Origin: Agelas oroides
Taxonomy: Eukaryota; Porifera; Demospongiae; Agelasida; Agelasidae
Direction: 5' to 3'
Assembly: GCA_949130485.1 (NCBI GenBank)
Contig: OX422191.1
Coordinates: 2,927,840 to 2,991,839, forward strand
DNA length: 64,000 nucleotides
How positions within the stretch are numbered: the stretch's first letter is position 1; each line of letters starts with the position of its first letter. The notes below the pieces were generated by a model. That model was not told the origin of the DNA and made no database searches. It saw only the letters and a program-made list of their open reading frames with translations. A program made the position numbers and the translations under genes. Of this stretch, positions 12,101-27,100 are shown piece by piece.

Positions 12101-15100
12101 CACATTTTAAGATGTGTGTTATTAATGTAAGAAGTTTGGTTAGTAGTATTTACAGTCGTTGTTGGTCACGACCTCCCTGTCCAAACCTTATAGGAAGCAT
12201 CAATCTGAACCAACTGGTGATACAGAGGCAAGGAGAAAGAGAGAAGCTAAAGGCATCCATCCATACCACATGCCTACGTATATTAGCCTCCTACCCAAGC
12301 CTGGGTATGAGGCTACGAGGACCAGCTACCCACCCAAACTATTTATAGAGCGGCGAACGTGTAGGCGTTCACAGCCACAGACTTGGCACACATACCAACC
12401 ACCACCTCTACAATTGAACATCAGCGGATATAACATGCGAAACCATTCATGACATCCCTATACTGAAAACTGTTAAAATAATAAACAAAAACACCTCAGG
12501 GTCCCTTTATATCATAAAACAGCGTGGGGTATGTCTTCACTGAAGACTTCTAGTTGCAGAATGCATTTGTTGACGTATCAAAAAGCACTTGACTGGGTCA
12601 AAGCACAAGTGACAGGCAACTGCCTGTGGAAAGGTATTAAGGACATTAAATGTGTTGTTTTTCGGCTGAAAGTTTCGTCATCAATGCCAGACAATTTTGA
12701 GTTCAGCACATGTGAATTGTCCGTGCACCTTTGTTTATGTACCTTGTTTATGTACCTTTGTTTGTGCACCTTTGTTTATGTACCTTGTTTGTGTACCTTT
12801 GTTTATGTACCTTTGTTTGTGTACCTTTGTTTATGTACCTTGTTTATGTACCTTTGTTTGTGTACCTTTGTTTATGTACCTTGTTTATGTACCTTTGTTT
12901 ATGTACCTTTGTTTATGTACCTTGTTTATATACCTTTGTTTACAGCCAATGAGTTTGCCATCTACGTGGAGAGATATTACACACAAATATACTACTGAAA
13001 ACTTAAAATGGTGTCGGAACAGACCTGAGACTAAAATCTCACAAATTGGTGTGCCAATTCAATGCTGTGTCTACGGTATTTTCAGAATCCTGGTCATGCC
13101 ATTGATGCAAAGTGGCTGGGTTACATAAAATCAATCTGTACACAAACTCTCACAATCACCACTCATGCATGGGCCTAGTCTCGTGCCCAGCCCACGCACC
13201 TCCCGGCGAGAAACGGTCTGCTGAACAAAGTCGAATTTCTTGGGGCTTATTCCCCCAAAGTGGTAAGGACCAATGAGATTGCGAGATCGGTAATTATTAT
13301 GTAGCACTTAAGGTGGCAGAGAACCCTGTGTTTTCAAGGTCAACAATTTTTCTGTATTTATACCAGCCCTAACCCAACCCTAACCACACCCTAACCATAT
13401 AAATCACTGTATTGCATACGGATGCTAACGTACTGTCGTTAATGGAAATCTTGGGAAGGCCCAGGTCTTGCGATCGTATGCCAAGCCTAGTAGGTGATCG
13501 TGGCCCGGTGCTTCGAGTGCTGGGCTGGGCTTTAACTAGAATGCGCAATATATTGTTGGTACTATGTTTGGCGTTGACTAGAAAGCTGCAGAGGAGCTGT
13601 GTGGGGAACAGAACCGTGAGTTGTTTAGCGACATAAGGGGGAGAGGTGGGGCTAGTAATACTTGCTTCCACTCGTGAATGAGCCCCTCCCGTAGACAAGC
13701 TGTGAATTTTTGGAAATGTGCATTCATTTTGGTGCAGTCAAAGTTGTCCATTCCAAGAGTAGTGACAAACATGAGTGTAGCCTGACTTTGAGAGTAGCTC
13801 TGATCAAAAGCTGGCACAGATTGATTTGAGATACATTGGTGGTTAGGACGCTACCTACAGTGAGTGTGTAGATGCGTCCATCGAGTGGCAATTTTGGGTT
13901 CATGAATATATTAATGAGCCGCTAAAACCCTTTTTAGAATTAGGCAAAGCAAGATTGCCCTAAAGCAAACCCTAACCCTGAAACTAGGAGTAACTCTGGT
14001 CCTGACTGTAACCCAAGTTTATGTTTTCGTTAACCTCCGCCGAAAGACTTCACCGCCACCTTAATTCCCTTCTCTACTCAAGTATCCATACCTTTTTTGA
14101 GTGGGTTTGGCATGAAATGTTTTGAACGAAGCTAGGTGACACTGTCGCAAAAGTGTGCGCCAGTCAAAGAAATTTGACTTGGTTCACCAGACCGTTTCTC
14201 CTCATGAGAGGGTGGGGTCTGGGGACGAGACTAGCATGGGCCATAGGCAGTTATTTGTAATTATGCAAGGTCATTCAGGGAGTGTAACACCAACTTTGTG
14301 TTTACTGTGACTCTTATCTTTCCACATTTCAGATTATGTTTGTTCGACCTGCCTCCGAACTTGGGAGTCTTGCTCAGCAGTATGGGTTCAGCCAAAATGA
14401 AGTTGTTGCCCTCACAGATAGGTAAGTGGCATCTACTAGGGTATGTACCTAGACAGCAGATACATAAAGTAAGCAGTGAAACAGACTTACAGATGGGAGC
14501 AAATGAGGTGCGAAAAGAGGCTTCTTTTGTACCTCAGTCACTCCCATCTGTAACTCTGTCTTAAGTGAGGGGCTGGTGAATGCAGCATTCAACTCACCCT
14601 TCAACTCTCTGTAGCAGTGGCTTTCACGATACACTCTAATGATGCCTAACTTGTGTATCTAACTGTTGAAATGTTAGAATAGCTATTTGGTGAACGAGTG
14701 TGTGATTACCGTAATTATTCGAATGCTACGTATGATCCAATTTAACGTAAGAAATTCAATTTCAGGAATTTATCATGAATCTAATACTACGTAAGCCGGA
14801 GTCTTAATTTATTATGCTAATCCAATTTAGCGTAAGATAATGACTGACCACCTTTGTGGCCTTCCTACCAGTCTCACAGACAGGTGTACGGTCTTCATAG
14901 TTCGGCGAAGTCTGTGTACAATTCTAGGAGAAAACAGCTATGCAATTATCTAGCTATGCTTGGTGCAACCTTCATTGGTCGCAGAGTTGGACAAGGTATG
15001 CACAATTCGAGGAAAAGACAGGTGTACACTTACCAAAGCAGGCCTTCGGTTTTCACATATTGTGATTCTGCACACAATTATAGGAAAAACCCTCTATACA

Positions 15101-18100
15101 CTTACCTAGCTTATGAGGCAGGCCTTCATGTTTTTACGTGGTGATTCCTATGCAACATAAGATCTAATTTTACGGAAGAAATTCAATTTCAGGAATCCAA
15201 TCTAACGTAAGGTCACAACCTAATTATTTTTTAAGCTTACGTAGTATTTGAATAATTATTGTATATATGACTTTACATAGCCAGTTAGGGGCTCTACAAA
15301 GTGTCAGTTGACAAAACATAGCATATTTCCCTGCTACGTAAGTGGGATATAAGATCTTATATCCGTGGGAAAGGTCAGTGCTTTCAGTCAGTCTCAAAAG
15401 TGCCTAACTTAAGCACTGATCTTTCCTGTAGGATATAACGGATCTTGTATCTCACTTGGCAGGGATACATTCAATGCTTAGTCTGTTCAGAGGCAAGACA
15501 AAGCTAACACGGCAAGAAAGTAAGCACAAGCAAGGACGTTTGCAGCACAGAAAGAAACAAAAACCAGCTACCCTGGTTTCAACATTGCGAGCTGACAGTT
15601 GGCCAGCTTGTATTCATGACAGTTATTGTAGCTACGTACATGTATGGTCAATTCTCCAGACTTCAGCTAATTTCCTGCCCAAAGCGCTAGCTGTTTCGTT
15701 GCTTTTCTTAGGGGTTTGAGTGTTTTCTCCCTAGAACAAACCTCACAGCTAGTATTTGTTGCAGATTCAATCTCTTGGGGTGAAGCCATACAACTATATA
15801 TAGCCATGGCAATGGTTGCTATGCTGTCTGTGATTCTGATTGGTCTGCTGCAATGTAACAGATCCCAGGCTAGCAACAGGATGCTCTTTACGCGCACAGG
15901 GAAATGCCAGGGGCGGATCCAGAGATTGTAGAAGGGGGGGGGAGGGGGGCACACATAGAGTGGGGGGTTGTGCTGCCATGTGGCGCGCGCAAATTTTTTT
16001 TGCACGTATAACGCACAGCGTTCTAGGGGGGGTCTGGGCATGCTCCCCCTGGAAAATTTTCAAATTTAGACCATATGAGAGTGCTTCTGAGGCCGTTGGA
16101 GACCACCANNNNNNNNNNNNNNNNNNNNNNNNNNNNNNNNNNNNNNNNNNNNNNNNNNNNNNNNNNNNNNNNNNNNNNNNNNNNNNNNNNNNNNNNNNNN
16201 NNNNNNNNNNNNNNNNNNNNNNNNNNNNNNNNNNNNNNNNNNNNNNNNNNNNNNNNNNNNNNNNNNNNNNNNNNNNNNNNNNNNNNNNNNNNNNNNNNNN
16301 NNNNNNNNGACTGCCTCCTCTAGCACGGGGGTTTGGAATGAAGCCACCATTGACTCACTGCTACTAGCTGCACTAGAGCAGTTCGAGGACCAAGCTATGA
16401 CAGGCTGCTACTCTTTGCATTGGAGGGATATGAAGACTCTGGCACAACACAAAAGGAGGATACTAAAAAGACACCAGCCAAAATGTCAACTAAGTAAACA
16501 CTGTTTGCATTTTTTGTTGTAAATGACCGTAATAAGCAAATTTGAAATTTAAAAATCAACGGCTAGTGTTCTAAGTGGCCAGCTAGTGTTCTAAGTTGCC
16601 AGCTGGTGTTCTATGTAGCCTATGGTGCCAATTATCGGACACAACTTGTACTTGCCTTCATATCTCAGTCCAGGAACGACATAGGAACTTAGTTCTTGCA
16701 CTAAACAATAGATGTAGCTCTCGTCGATTAATTAGAATAACCCCTTTTAGCCGAGTTATTGTGCACACGCGCACACGAGCAACACTTTTTTCATACCATA
16801 TTATCATGCCACTTATCGAACACGGGTACCAATTATCGACTGCCCATACATTTTCCTATCGACCAGCAACAAGATTCTGAACTCTTAGTTTGAAAGAAGT
16901 TTAACACCAACATGTCTCCTGCACCATACTGTTATGCGGCTATCAATAATATGCCCCACCCTCCCCAGTACGGGGCAACACCCGCAATCATAGGGGAATT
17001 GATTGCGCTTAACCCTCGAGGGGTGGGGCACTTGACTTACGCATGCGCAAAAAAGCATGCATTCAGCTCAGATTGCTCTCCGCAAGATTGCCTGGTCAAC
17101 GTTCGTATATATGCATCGAATTCGTACCTTGAAGACTCATCGTACTTCTGCCATCCATTATGAGCACTACCACTGGCACAGGAGACGAGAAAACGGTTTC
17201 GGTGTCTAGCTGGTAACTTACAGCTTTAAGTGACTTTAGTAGTTATACGTATAGTTCACTATGTAGGCAGTTGTATGCAACTGTTCTGAGACACTATTGA
17301 ATTGAGTTTGCACTATTTGGAGCAGTATCTTGGGTTTGGTGTGGGGGCCTGTAGGGGGAAAATAGGGAGAATTGAGATGAGAGTAAGCCCCTAAGGAGGG
17401 GAATTTAATTGCACAAATGGTCAAATCCCCCACCTGTCCAGTACTGGGGTAGGTGGGGCATATTATAGATAGCTGCATTACACTAGCACCTGGCATTACA
17501 CAAGAGCTGAGTCGGAAACATGACTCATGCAAATATAGCATGCCATACAGTCACCGATTCAGAAACTGTTCGAGCAACGACTAGAGCTATAAACAGCTGA
17601 CAGCTAACAAGAATATGGCAGACTTGGCAAGATGGACCTTCACCATGGACAGACACACAGGTAGTAGGGTGTTTCTGAGACCCAGAGCTGCTGCCAAAAC
17701 TGCTAGACTTTCTCTACTGGTTTAGACGAACAGTAGCTCCAATCAATGCCGTTCTTTCACAAAATCAAAACAATATGGCACCATCTTGTGAACAAACTTG
17801 GTAAATAGCGCAAAACTGGCTTGCTGAGTGTGCAATGCATTGACCGGAAGTTAACTGCCGTGCACTAGCTACACATTCACATAAAACTACTCAATATTCG
17901 CGTGAAATTTTTCCGTATTCTACCGTTCGATAATTGGTACCGTTGGATAATTGGCACCATACGCTATCAAGTACCTAGTGTCTAGGTACATTACAGGTTG
18001 ACCAATCAGATTACAGAATGACTTCCAGCTACAGTCTAAACGGAAGTACTGGTATATAGAAACTGCTGCCCTTGCAAACTACACATGCTCAGTGTGTAGA

Positions 18101-21100
18101 GTCCTCACACTTTCAAACAGCCCTAATAATACATACCTCTCCTGGAAGCATGCACACATCCCCTCTCTATGACCTTGACTGTTGCAGTCTTCATGTTCTT
18201 TGTGTCGGCTTCTGCCTAGTTCTTATCACGGTAAGCTAATCTAAACACGTGCTCAGTTGAGCTTCTGGGGGCTATGAAAAGTGGCAAGCATAAACCTGAG
18301 AATTGCCAACTAGTTTGAGTTCTTTCTTTGAGAATGATAAGTGGTGAGTGCAATACCCAGTGATTTATGTTTTTTTTTCTTTTTCCGCATTCGAATCGTT
18401 GTAATAGCTACAGTCGTTGTCGTGCTATGGTAGACAGAAGAAAGAAAGAAAGAAGTCAGAAGATAGGCGATTTGCCCGTTTTAGCGAATTGCTGGTCTGG
18501 TGCTTTAGCGATGCTTTTCAGTGAAGTTAACAAACCTTGCCAAGTCGACAGTACACTACAATAAGTATGAGTATGTATGAGATAAGCAATTTTGTTGTAT
18601 GCAAGTTTACAGTACACTGTATAGTTTACAGCAAATTGTTGTTACTTACAAGTTTATACTTTATTAGTACATCAGATAGTTTACAGCAAATTGTTGGTAC
18701 TTACAAGTCACTGACCAATCAGTGAGCTATTACACTTTTGCACTGTTGACAGTCTGTTTTTCAACCAATCAGAGAGCTATTACACTTTTTCACGGTTGAT
18801 AGTCAACCAATCAGAGAGCTAATACACTTTTTCACTGTTGCTAGTCTGTTTTTCAACCAATCAGAGAGCTATTACACTTTTTCACTGTAGCTTAGCCAAT
18901 CAGTGAGCTATTACACTTTTTTACTGTTGCTCAGCCAATCAGTGAGCTATTACACTTTTTCACTGTTGCTCAGCCAATCAGTGAGCTATTACACTTTTTT
19001 CACTGTTTACATGTACAAGAAAAACATGTTGCAACACTATTTGGCATTTATTTCACTGGAGCTTAACTATGGACTGGGATATAGTCATATGATTAACAAT
19101 TATATACATTGTGTGTATATTTTATTTGCACACTCAGTCAGTTCCTAATGCCAGGATTGGTGGACTGTAACCTCAATGCTCCCCAATACATTGATGCTGG
19201 CTTAGAGATAACGTCAGGCTTGGATTATAATCTCAACACTTTAATTCCTACTGAAGTGGCATTCCAAAACACCACATTCGCACGGGAGGTATCCATGACA
19301 CTAGTGGTAAGTAGATTCCTTTCACCACATTATAATTACATGAATCTTTTTTCTTGCCTGTTGGGGATAATCACAAGTGACGTTAGGTGAAGTTTGATAT
19401 ACACAGGGTTGTTGGAGGCTTGCTGGGATTGGAGAGGGCGTTGGGGGTGATATGACAATAGTTGATGTTTTTGCAGAAGAAAAAATCAACCAATTTTATT
19501 ATTAAGTGTGAAGAAGCTGCTCTTCTATATATGTAGCATCTCACTAAATAACCACTAGGGGAAGAATACTGGTGTACTTTGTAACCAATCGTGGGTTTTG
19601 GCTGTTGGACACGAGAACCATCGTGTTGACTTGAACAGAAATATACACTATAGAGTTTAAGTTGGAAGGCTGCCCTGAAAAGTGCAGTGGCCCTGGTTTG
19701 TCCCAAATGCCATCACTTCAGACAGCAAAAAAAAAAAACTGCATGAAGGATTCATTATGATTAGGTCAAGTACCATTGAGCGTTAATAACTTGTTTGTCA
19801 TCAAGTCTATCATTTCTACTAACAACCGTCATATTATTGCTCCATCCCATAGAGACGCACTCTAGAACATGGCACTACCGCAGTTGGACATATTGCATCT
19901 TCTACTTTGGAAAGTAACTTTGAACTGGCTCGAGTATCTGGTAAGTTCATTGTTAAGCAGTGTGGTACAAATTGCAGTGAACTCTGAATTTGCATTAACC
20001 TTTAATGAGTGATAACTAAAAAATTTGTCATGCAACATTTGGTGGCACATTATCAGTTGTGCAATCCAGTTTTGAAGGTAGGTTCTGTGCTAGCAGAAAG
20101 GGTGGGACAAGGGGAGGTGGGTGGGTGTCACCGTCACCGGAGGTGGGTGGTGTTGCTCCAAGGACTCTTCTTTGCAAGCACCATGATTCCATTCTCACCA
20201 TGCTAGCACCTTCCTAGTCAATATTGTACCCCGTGCACTGGTGGTTCCAGACCTGGGCAAGCCCGGGCATTGCCTGCGTAAAATTCTGGTCAATTGTGGT
20301 TATTACTTATGGAAACTCGCAGTGGCTCCGCTGCGCGTGTCGCCTGCCCAGGCAACCTGGCAGCTCTGAAACCGCCAATGATCCCATGGTCATCATCAGT
20401 AAGTTCTGGCACTCATCACTTAACCTACCACCATAATGTTGATCTTCCAGCGTATTCACTACTCTGGATCCAATTTTACAGCTACGTTCTAATAATACTT
20501 TCAGTTGTGCCAGCTAAATAGCTGATGAAGGCTATTGAACAGAAACATTTTGTGAAAGTCTACATACTACGTCTATGCTTTATTAAACTTGTTCCCTTCA
20601 TTGAACCTGTTCACTCTTACATTTTCGTAGGTGAACTCAGACAAAGGGCAATTGTAGCAGGACTTTCCCTTGACACTCTGCCACCTATATTTATAACACC
20701 TGAATTTCAACCACCAAGCACTCAGCAGGTTCTGAATGATACAAGAAGGTAATAGATAAATAAGAGTTGTGTGCAATTATACCAAAGCAGTAAAAGGAGC
20801 AACATTTATGTTGTACCAAGAAGGAAGAGTGCATTTGTGGATGTTAGATAAAGATAGTTGGAAGCCACTATTACTTTCAATAGATATTGAGTTTATTGCA
20901 AATCTCATGAAAATCCCGTATCAGGTACTGCAAGTTATACATGCTACAGCATGAGCCAGCTATTTTAGACTGGTATGGCCATTGCGTGCGCTTAAGTGTG
21001 AATAAGCTAGGGCATGCTCCCCCAGGAAAAATGTTTAAAATTAGGCACTCTGAGATCGCTTCTGAGGCCATGTTTGGGCCAAAATGCTACTAGAATCTCC

Positions 21101-24100
21101 CCACCTGTAGTTTCTGTAGCTAGAGAAGCGATTGAACCGAGCTGCCAGAAATGACCGCTACGCACGACGCCCATGTTAGCCCCTCCCCAATTTGCGCGCT
21201 CGTCTCAGGCTCAAGTATTGCCATAGAAAATTGAGAAGCCTCAATTCTCTTGTCGATACTTTGGATGCTTGAAGACTTGAAAAAGTCCGAAGAAGACCTC
21301 TTAGATGTCCCAAGCTACAGTGAACCGCTTGGAGAGGCCATTCTATAACGCACGCGTAAGTTAGAATCCAAGCGATGCCATTTTTCTCCCTCAAAAACCG
21401 GTACGGCCGTACCATTGCCGCCGGCCCTGTGCTACGCTTGAGTGTGTAGCGAAATTGAAGGTTGTATGATGGAGTCATTATCACCATAGTACTAAGCTGT
21501 AACAGAAAATATTATTTGTCATTGGCATTATTACTCACTGTGCGCTCGAAACAATACAGATGGCAACAAATTTAACTTGTCTTGTGATATTTTTCTGTAT
21601 AGCTTTGTACTATGGTGATACTCACATAAACCTTTATTTTTTCTGTTTATAATCCGTAGGTTGATTGAACTGGTCCGAGGACTAGAGGTATATACATACG
21701 TATGTTATATATGTATATATATATGTGTTACTAAATTATTAATTTTGTGATTTGTTATGCACTCATTGACATGAGCTTTACGTACACCTAATCTCATATC
21801 TATACTCTGTCAGCCTCAGTTTTCACATTACTTGAAGAGAGTGTGGTCTGGTAAACTTTCATGTTAAATTGCTGAGGGCTGTTGCATCATGTACGTAGCA
21901 AACTTAAACATGGTGGCTGATTACTAGATCTAGACTAATTTTTGGTTGCAGACAGTCTAAAAGATTTGCTGCTACTGCTTGTTTAGTAGTCTGGCCAGCA
22001 AACAGTCTTTGAATGGTCCAGTTTTCATAGTTATCTGTTAGCACACAAAGCATGCGTATGTAAGGGTGCATGACTACTCTGCAAAAACAAGTTGGTTGAC
22101 AGTCAGTATGGAAGAGTAGTTGCTTAAGGCAACCCGAGAGGCAGCTTCCCAGTTCATCTTACAACCACAATACACTGACAACCTGCAGAATATCTGTGAA
22201 GGAGTCATTACAAATGCTCTTCAAAGTGACAGTAAGGAACTTCCATGCTCTTGATGCAAGCAGGTGCTTCCCTCACAGATGTTCAGAAGGTTGTCAGTGT
22301 ATTGTGGTTGTAAGATGAACTGGGCAGCTGCCTCTCAGGTTGCATTATGCAATTTGTCTCAATGAACCTCTCATAACCACCATCTCGCTAGCTAGATCTG
22401 TAACCAGGGTAACCACTTTGTGGTTAAAACAACCAATTTGTTTTTGCAGTGCTATAGGGGCAATTTCCCCAGGAATTTGATACTTTGAGATCATTTCTGA
22501 GGTTATACTCTGAAGAAAAGTGCTCCAGTATAGCATGTGTGGCAAAACACCATGTTGCAAGATTCATCATAGCGAAGCCAACAGCACTTTTGAACAACAA
22601 CTGTAAATTGAGCGATTCACAACTTCAGTTTTCAAAACTGATATTTTAGGAGTTTAAACGGCAAATTACTATTTGTCAACCTCTGGTGGCAATAAACTGT
22701 TGTGGCACCATAACACACCTGGAAGTGAAGAGTAAGGCCATCACTCATAATGGTTGCATTTTCCTTGACCAAAAAAGGGTCTGCACATAGCCTAACTGGC
22801 TAGACAGCTTCCAATAGCTTTAAGTCTGAGCATGTGTGCATATAATGGATAGCTCCTGATGAGAAAGAGGTCTATTGGCTTAAAGGCTATAGCCATTGTA
22901 AACTTCTCATTGAGGCCATAGTAGTATTTCTCACAGTTGGGTATACTCTACAGATGGGGTTTACACAAGCACATTGCCTGAGTGCCCACGAGAAAGGAAG
23001 GCAGCTGAATTTGGCTGAGATCTCTTAAGGCTGGCTGCTATACGTATAATGTGTGCATTATAGACTGGTAGCCTCATTCCCAGCCTTTACTAGTTCTCAG
23101 TTGTCAACCACTTCAATGGAGTTGGTAACTAGTATGTTAGTCGTTGCATAATTATACTACGTAGTGGCAAATAGTAGCCTCGTTCCCAGGCCTCCCCCGT
23201 TTTTACCTTCCGTTTGCGTTCACAATAATACACTGGAATGGAAGAGCGACGAAAAACGAGAAAGGCCTGGGAGCATTCATCACGTGAGTGGGCGCAAGGT
23301 GGACGTAGGGGGGGAGGGGCCGATATTCAAATATGTATGTACTAAACTTGAAAGCGAGTTTCTTACCGGTCAAGACGAGTAGTTTCAATCACGCTAACGT
23401 CTGGAGTCCAAAACTGCAATAGAGCGCTCGAACGGATGATCCAGTGCGTTGTTTTGGCAGTTGGGCCCCTCCCCCCTACGTCCACCTTGCATCCACCTGA
23501 CGTCATTCACGTGATGAATGCTCCCAGGCCTTCCCCGTTCTTCGCCAGCCGTGTATTATTGTGAACGCAAACGGGGGAGGCCTGGGAATGAGGCTAGGCA
23601 AATAGTGTATATGTGCAAATAAAAAGCTCTAACATGCTTAGTAGCCATTGTCCCTGTCCTCATTAACTGACTAATGAGGTCCTAGATCCTCTATGAGTCT
23701 CAATAATGAGGGGAAACCCCCCTAATACGAGTAGTATGTTACCATGGTGATGGCTACTACTTCATCATGGAACATCATATTAACTAGTTTGAATTTTATG
23801 ATGTAATTTATGCAGTTAGCTACTTATGGAGCATTCTATTGTCGCATGGGCTTGTCTTCTCTGCAGGATCCCCTGGTACGACCAACTGTCAGCGTTGAAC
23901 TTGATTCTGCAGTTTCTAGTGAGCTACTACAGGGCCTTGGGGAAATTGTTGCAGAGGACACAAACAATGTCATGGTCCAGGTAGTTATAATATTATACTC
24001 TACATAGCCTGAACAATCTCACTTTTGATGTGTTCCTCCATTGCAGCTCATCAGTAACCTGCTCCTAGGTAACAAGGCTATTTAGTTACCACATACACAG

Positions 24101-27100
24101 TAAATGTTGAGGATGATCAAACTGTTCTGATCAGTAGCATAGTTTTACTGGGCACTACAGAGATCTGGAAGCATGCTCCCCCAGTAAAGGTTTGGTAGCC
24201 TGTGTACAGAGGTGCATTCTGGAGCTGTCTTGAGTGGTTTCTGTTAATAAACCTCTTCAGAATGCTTAATTAACCCTCCAGTGAAAATCACTGGATCCTG
24301 GCCAACATTTAACTATTGCTTCCAGGCCCTTTCTTGTGATGGTTGGGCCACTTCAAGTTTAGACACATCCACAGCAGCGGCAGTTTCCATTTATATAAAA
24401 ATAGTGTAGTTATCCTGTTCACTCACAGGGGCATTTTGGTTCACATCTACAAGAAAGTCTTCAACCTTCAAATACCACTTTATGTAATGCATATGGGAGG
24501 CATTAGGAATTCTTCTAGTCTTGGGTGAGAGGTTTGACTACAATTTTTCCTGTAAACCGAGTTGATGGCGATTGGGCCACAGGTTTTTAGGCTCTGTTTA
24601 AACACTTGAGCAGCAGTGGCAGTGAATATCTGTATTGAGGCAATGTATTTGCACAGGTACATTATGCTGCCACTTGAGCAGCAGTGGCAATGAATGTCTA
24701 TATTGAAGCAATGTTTACTCACAGGCACATTATGGTGTAGGAGGATCATTTGAACCTCTGAATGCTTTACAACGATGGGAGTCAGCAGGAGTCCTTCCTG
24801 TAAATCGGGTGAGTGAGATATTTATACTAGCTTATAATTACGCTGTTCATGTAATGAAATTTCCATTAGAGGGGTGTAAAGTTGAATCACAGGCAGTCTA
24901 CGGAAGTAAGAATACGCCTGCCCAGTGTGGTTGCCTTGCATGTGTGTTTAGTATAGCGTTATGTGAAGGTGCATGCTGGGGATTTGGGAAACAAAGTTGT
25001 GGGTGAGAAGATGGTAAGTGTTCTTTTGAAGTGTGTCCCTCACCAAGCGTGGAGATCCACACTGTAGTTTGATCAGTGTGCTCTCGGTGGGCTTATTGTT
25101 TTGCCTTACCTGTGTGCGCTGGATTCTCCCTGTCTGTATACACTGCTCCTTTCTCAGTTTTGCCCTTGCTTTCGTCTGAGGCAGTTGTCCTGTGTTTGTT
25201 AGCAACTATCATACACACCAAGGAATGTAGTTGGTTGAATTCATTGCTGTTAACCACAGAGTGGTTACCTTGGTTGCAGATAAGCTGAAGAGATAGTGGT
25301 TTGTGAGGTTGTTAGAAAATAAATAAGCAACTTGAGAAAAGGCTTCCCTAGCTACCACTAGCCTCGTTCCCAGGCCTACCCCTTTTTTTGTTCTTTGTTC
25401 AGTATAATACACGGAGGCGGAAGAGCGCGAAAAACGGGGAAGGCCTGGGAACGAGGCTAAGCTACCACCACAAGGACCTACAATACACCCTCAGAACATC
25501 TGTGAGGGAGTCACTACAACTGAACTTCAAAAAGATGATGAAACGTTTATTGCTCTTGATGGGGATGTTCAGCCACTTAATCTCTTTGTACAATGGTCTG
25601 GCTAGGTTTCCCTCTGGTTGTCTTGTGCAATTAGCCTCAATAACCAGAATACCAAAAATCAGAAAATGTTTGTGTTGGCAAATTTTCTTTTCACATTAAA
25701 ATTTTTTTGTAGAAGCGGATGAGCAGTGAAAATTTTCTTATGCCGAAATTTCGTACATGTGCACGTGGCAGCGTTACTCTAGGAGGTCAAGACTATGAGC
25801 AGCATGGAAAAATACAAAACAGCTTGCTGCATCCAGGGCTACCATGTATATAAAGTACTGACCGCACTTCTTGCCAAGGTCTTTGTCCACGATAGCCTTC
25901 TCCACCACCTTGTTTGAAAGGGCAATCGCTTGCATTGGCAGACATGTTGACAATGATCCTTCGGGATCCGGAAGACCATCTTTTGACTTTAAGTAGCTTT
26001 GAATTGACGTCGCTAATGAGGACTAGCAGTCAAGAGCAGAGCATTCAAAACAGCTGTCTTTGTGTGCACATCGCACGTGTTACTTTCGTACCGTAAATTT
26101 CTGGTTTAATAAATAGCTGTCTTGTGAGTTTAATTTTTGTTGTCGGCTGGGCCAATGAAAGTATTTTAATACCAAATTTTCCCCAATTTATGGTAATACC
26201 CATATGCAACCAGGGTAACAATGCACTCTATAGGGTTGCAATGGATGTGGGTTTCCTACATCTGGATATCCCGTATATATACATCTCTATTTAGCCCCTG
26301 TAACCAGGGTAACTCTCTGTGGTTAGTAGGTACCCTGTGCATGCAGTGGGTGACTTTGCATAACATCTAGGCCTGTTTTATAAGGGAGATGTGGTTCGTT
26401 GATTGTTCATGCATGTGTGAAGTAGTAACAGCATGCATGTAATCCACCGCCATCCATGCCTTCTCCAAAGTTTGGTTCTTGTTATTATGGTGCATGAACT
26501 TTATATGAATAGCAGACACTACATCATTATTACTCTGAGGCTTACTGCATGAAGCATACTGAAGGTAACTGTTGCTTGTGGAATAAATAAATAGCTGGGA
26601 ACAGCTTGTATTTCATGCATGCAATCCACCAGCATCCCTGCCTTCTCCAACGTTTGGTTCCTGAATAATATCAAGGTGCAACACTAATATTGAATATACT
26701 AATCTCTCGAAAATATGCCCATGGGCCATGAACTTAAGTGGCTCCTAAAAGAGGGGGTGCGTGTATTTTCGAGAGTTGTGATATTTCTCTCGAAAATACA
26801 CCCACCTCACACGCAGTTAGTCCAGCCCTTGTTATTTGCACATGCAGTGATTCTTCAATGCCTCTTTTGTCACACATTTGCTTACGCAATAACAGCAAAT
26901 GGTGTCTGCCTTCATTTGATAGTCCCTCCTCTTGCACAGTGCTGCTTCTTCGGTGCTTCTTGCTTAACATAACAGCATGTACTGTGGCATAAATAGGTGG
27001 GCGTACTTTCGAGAGAAAAGCACCCTTTGCAACAGCTTCATTCAAAGAAGGGGGGTGGGCGTATTTTCGAGGGTGGGCTTATTTTCGGGAGATTAGGTAC

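Noticed and set aside
12531-13128. Long Cys/Leu/Tyr-rich open frames on the + strand
   Set aside because: They are produced by the minisatellite of TTTGTTTATGTACC units, whose unit lengths leave all three frames open. There is no protein signature.
13367-13397. Telomere-like CCCTAACCC repeats
   Set aside because: They are few, imperfect and lie inside a transposable element, so they do not mark a chromosome end.
16066-16350. Frames spanning the assembly gap
   Set aside because: They consist mostly of unknown residues across 200 N bases.
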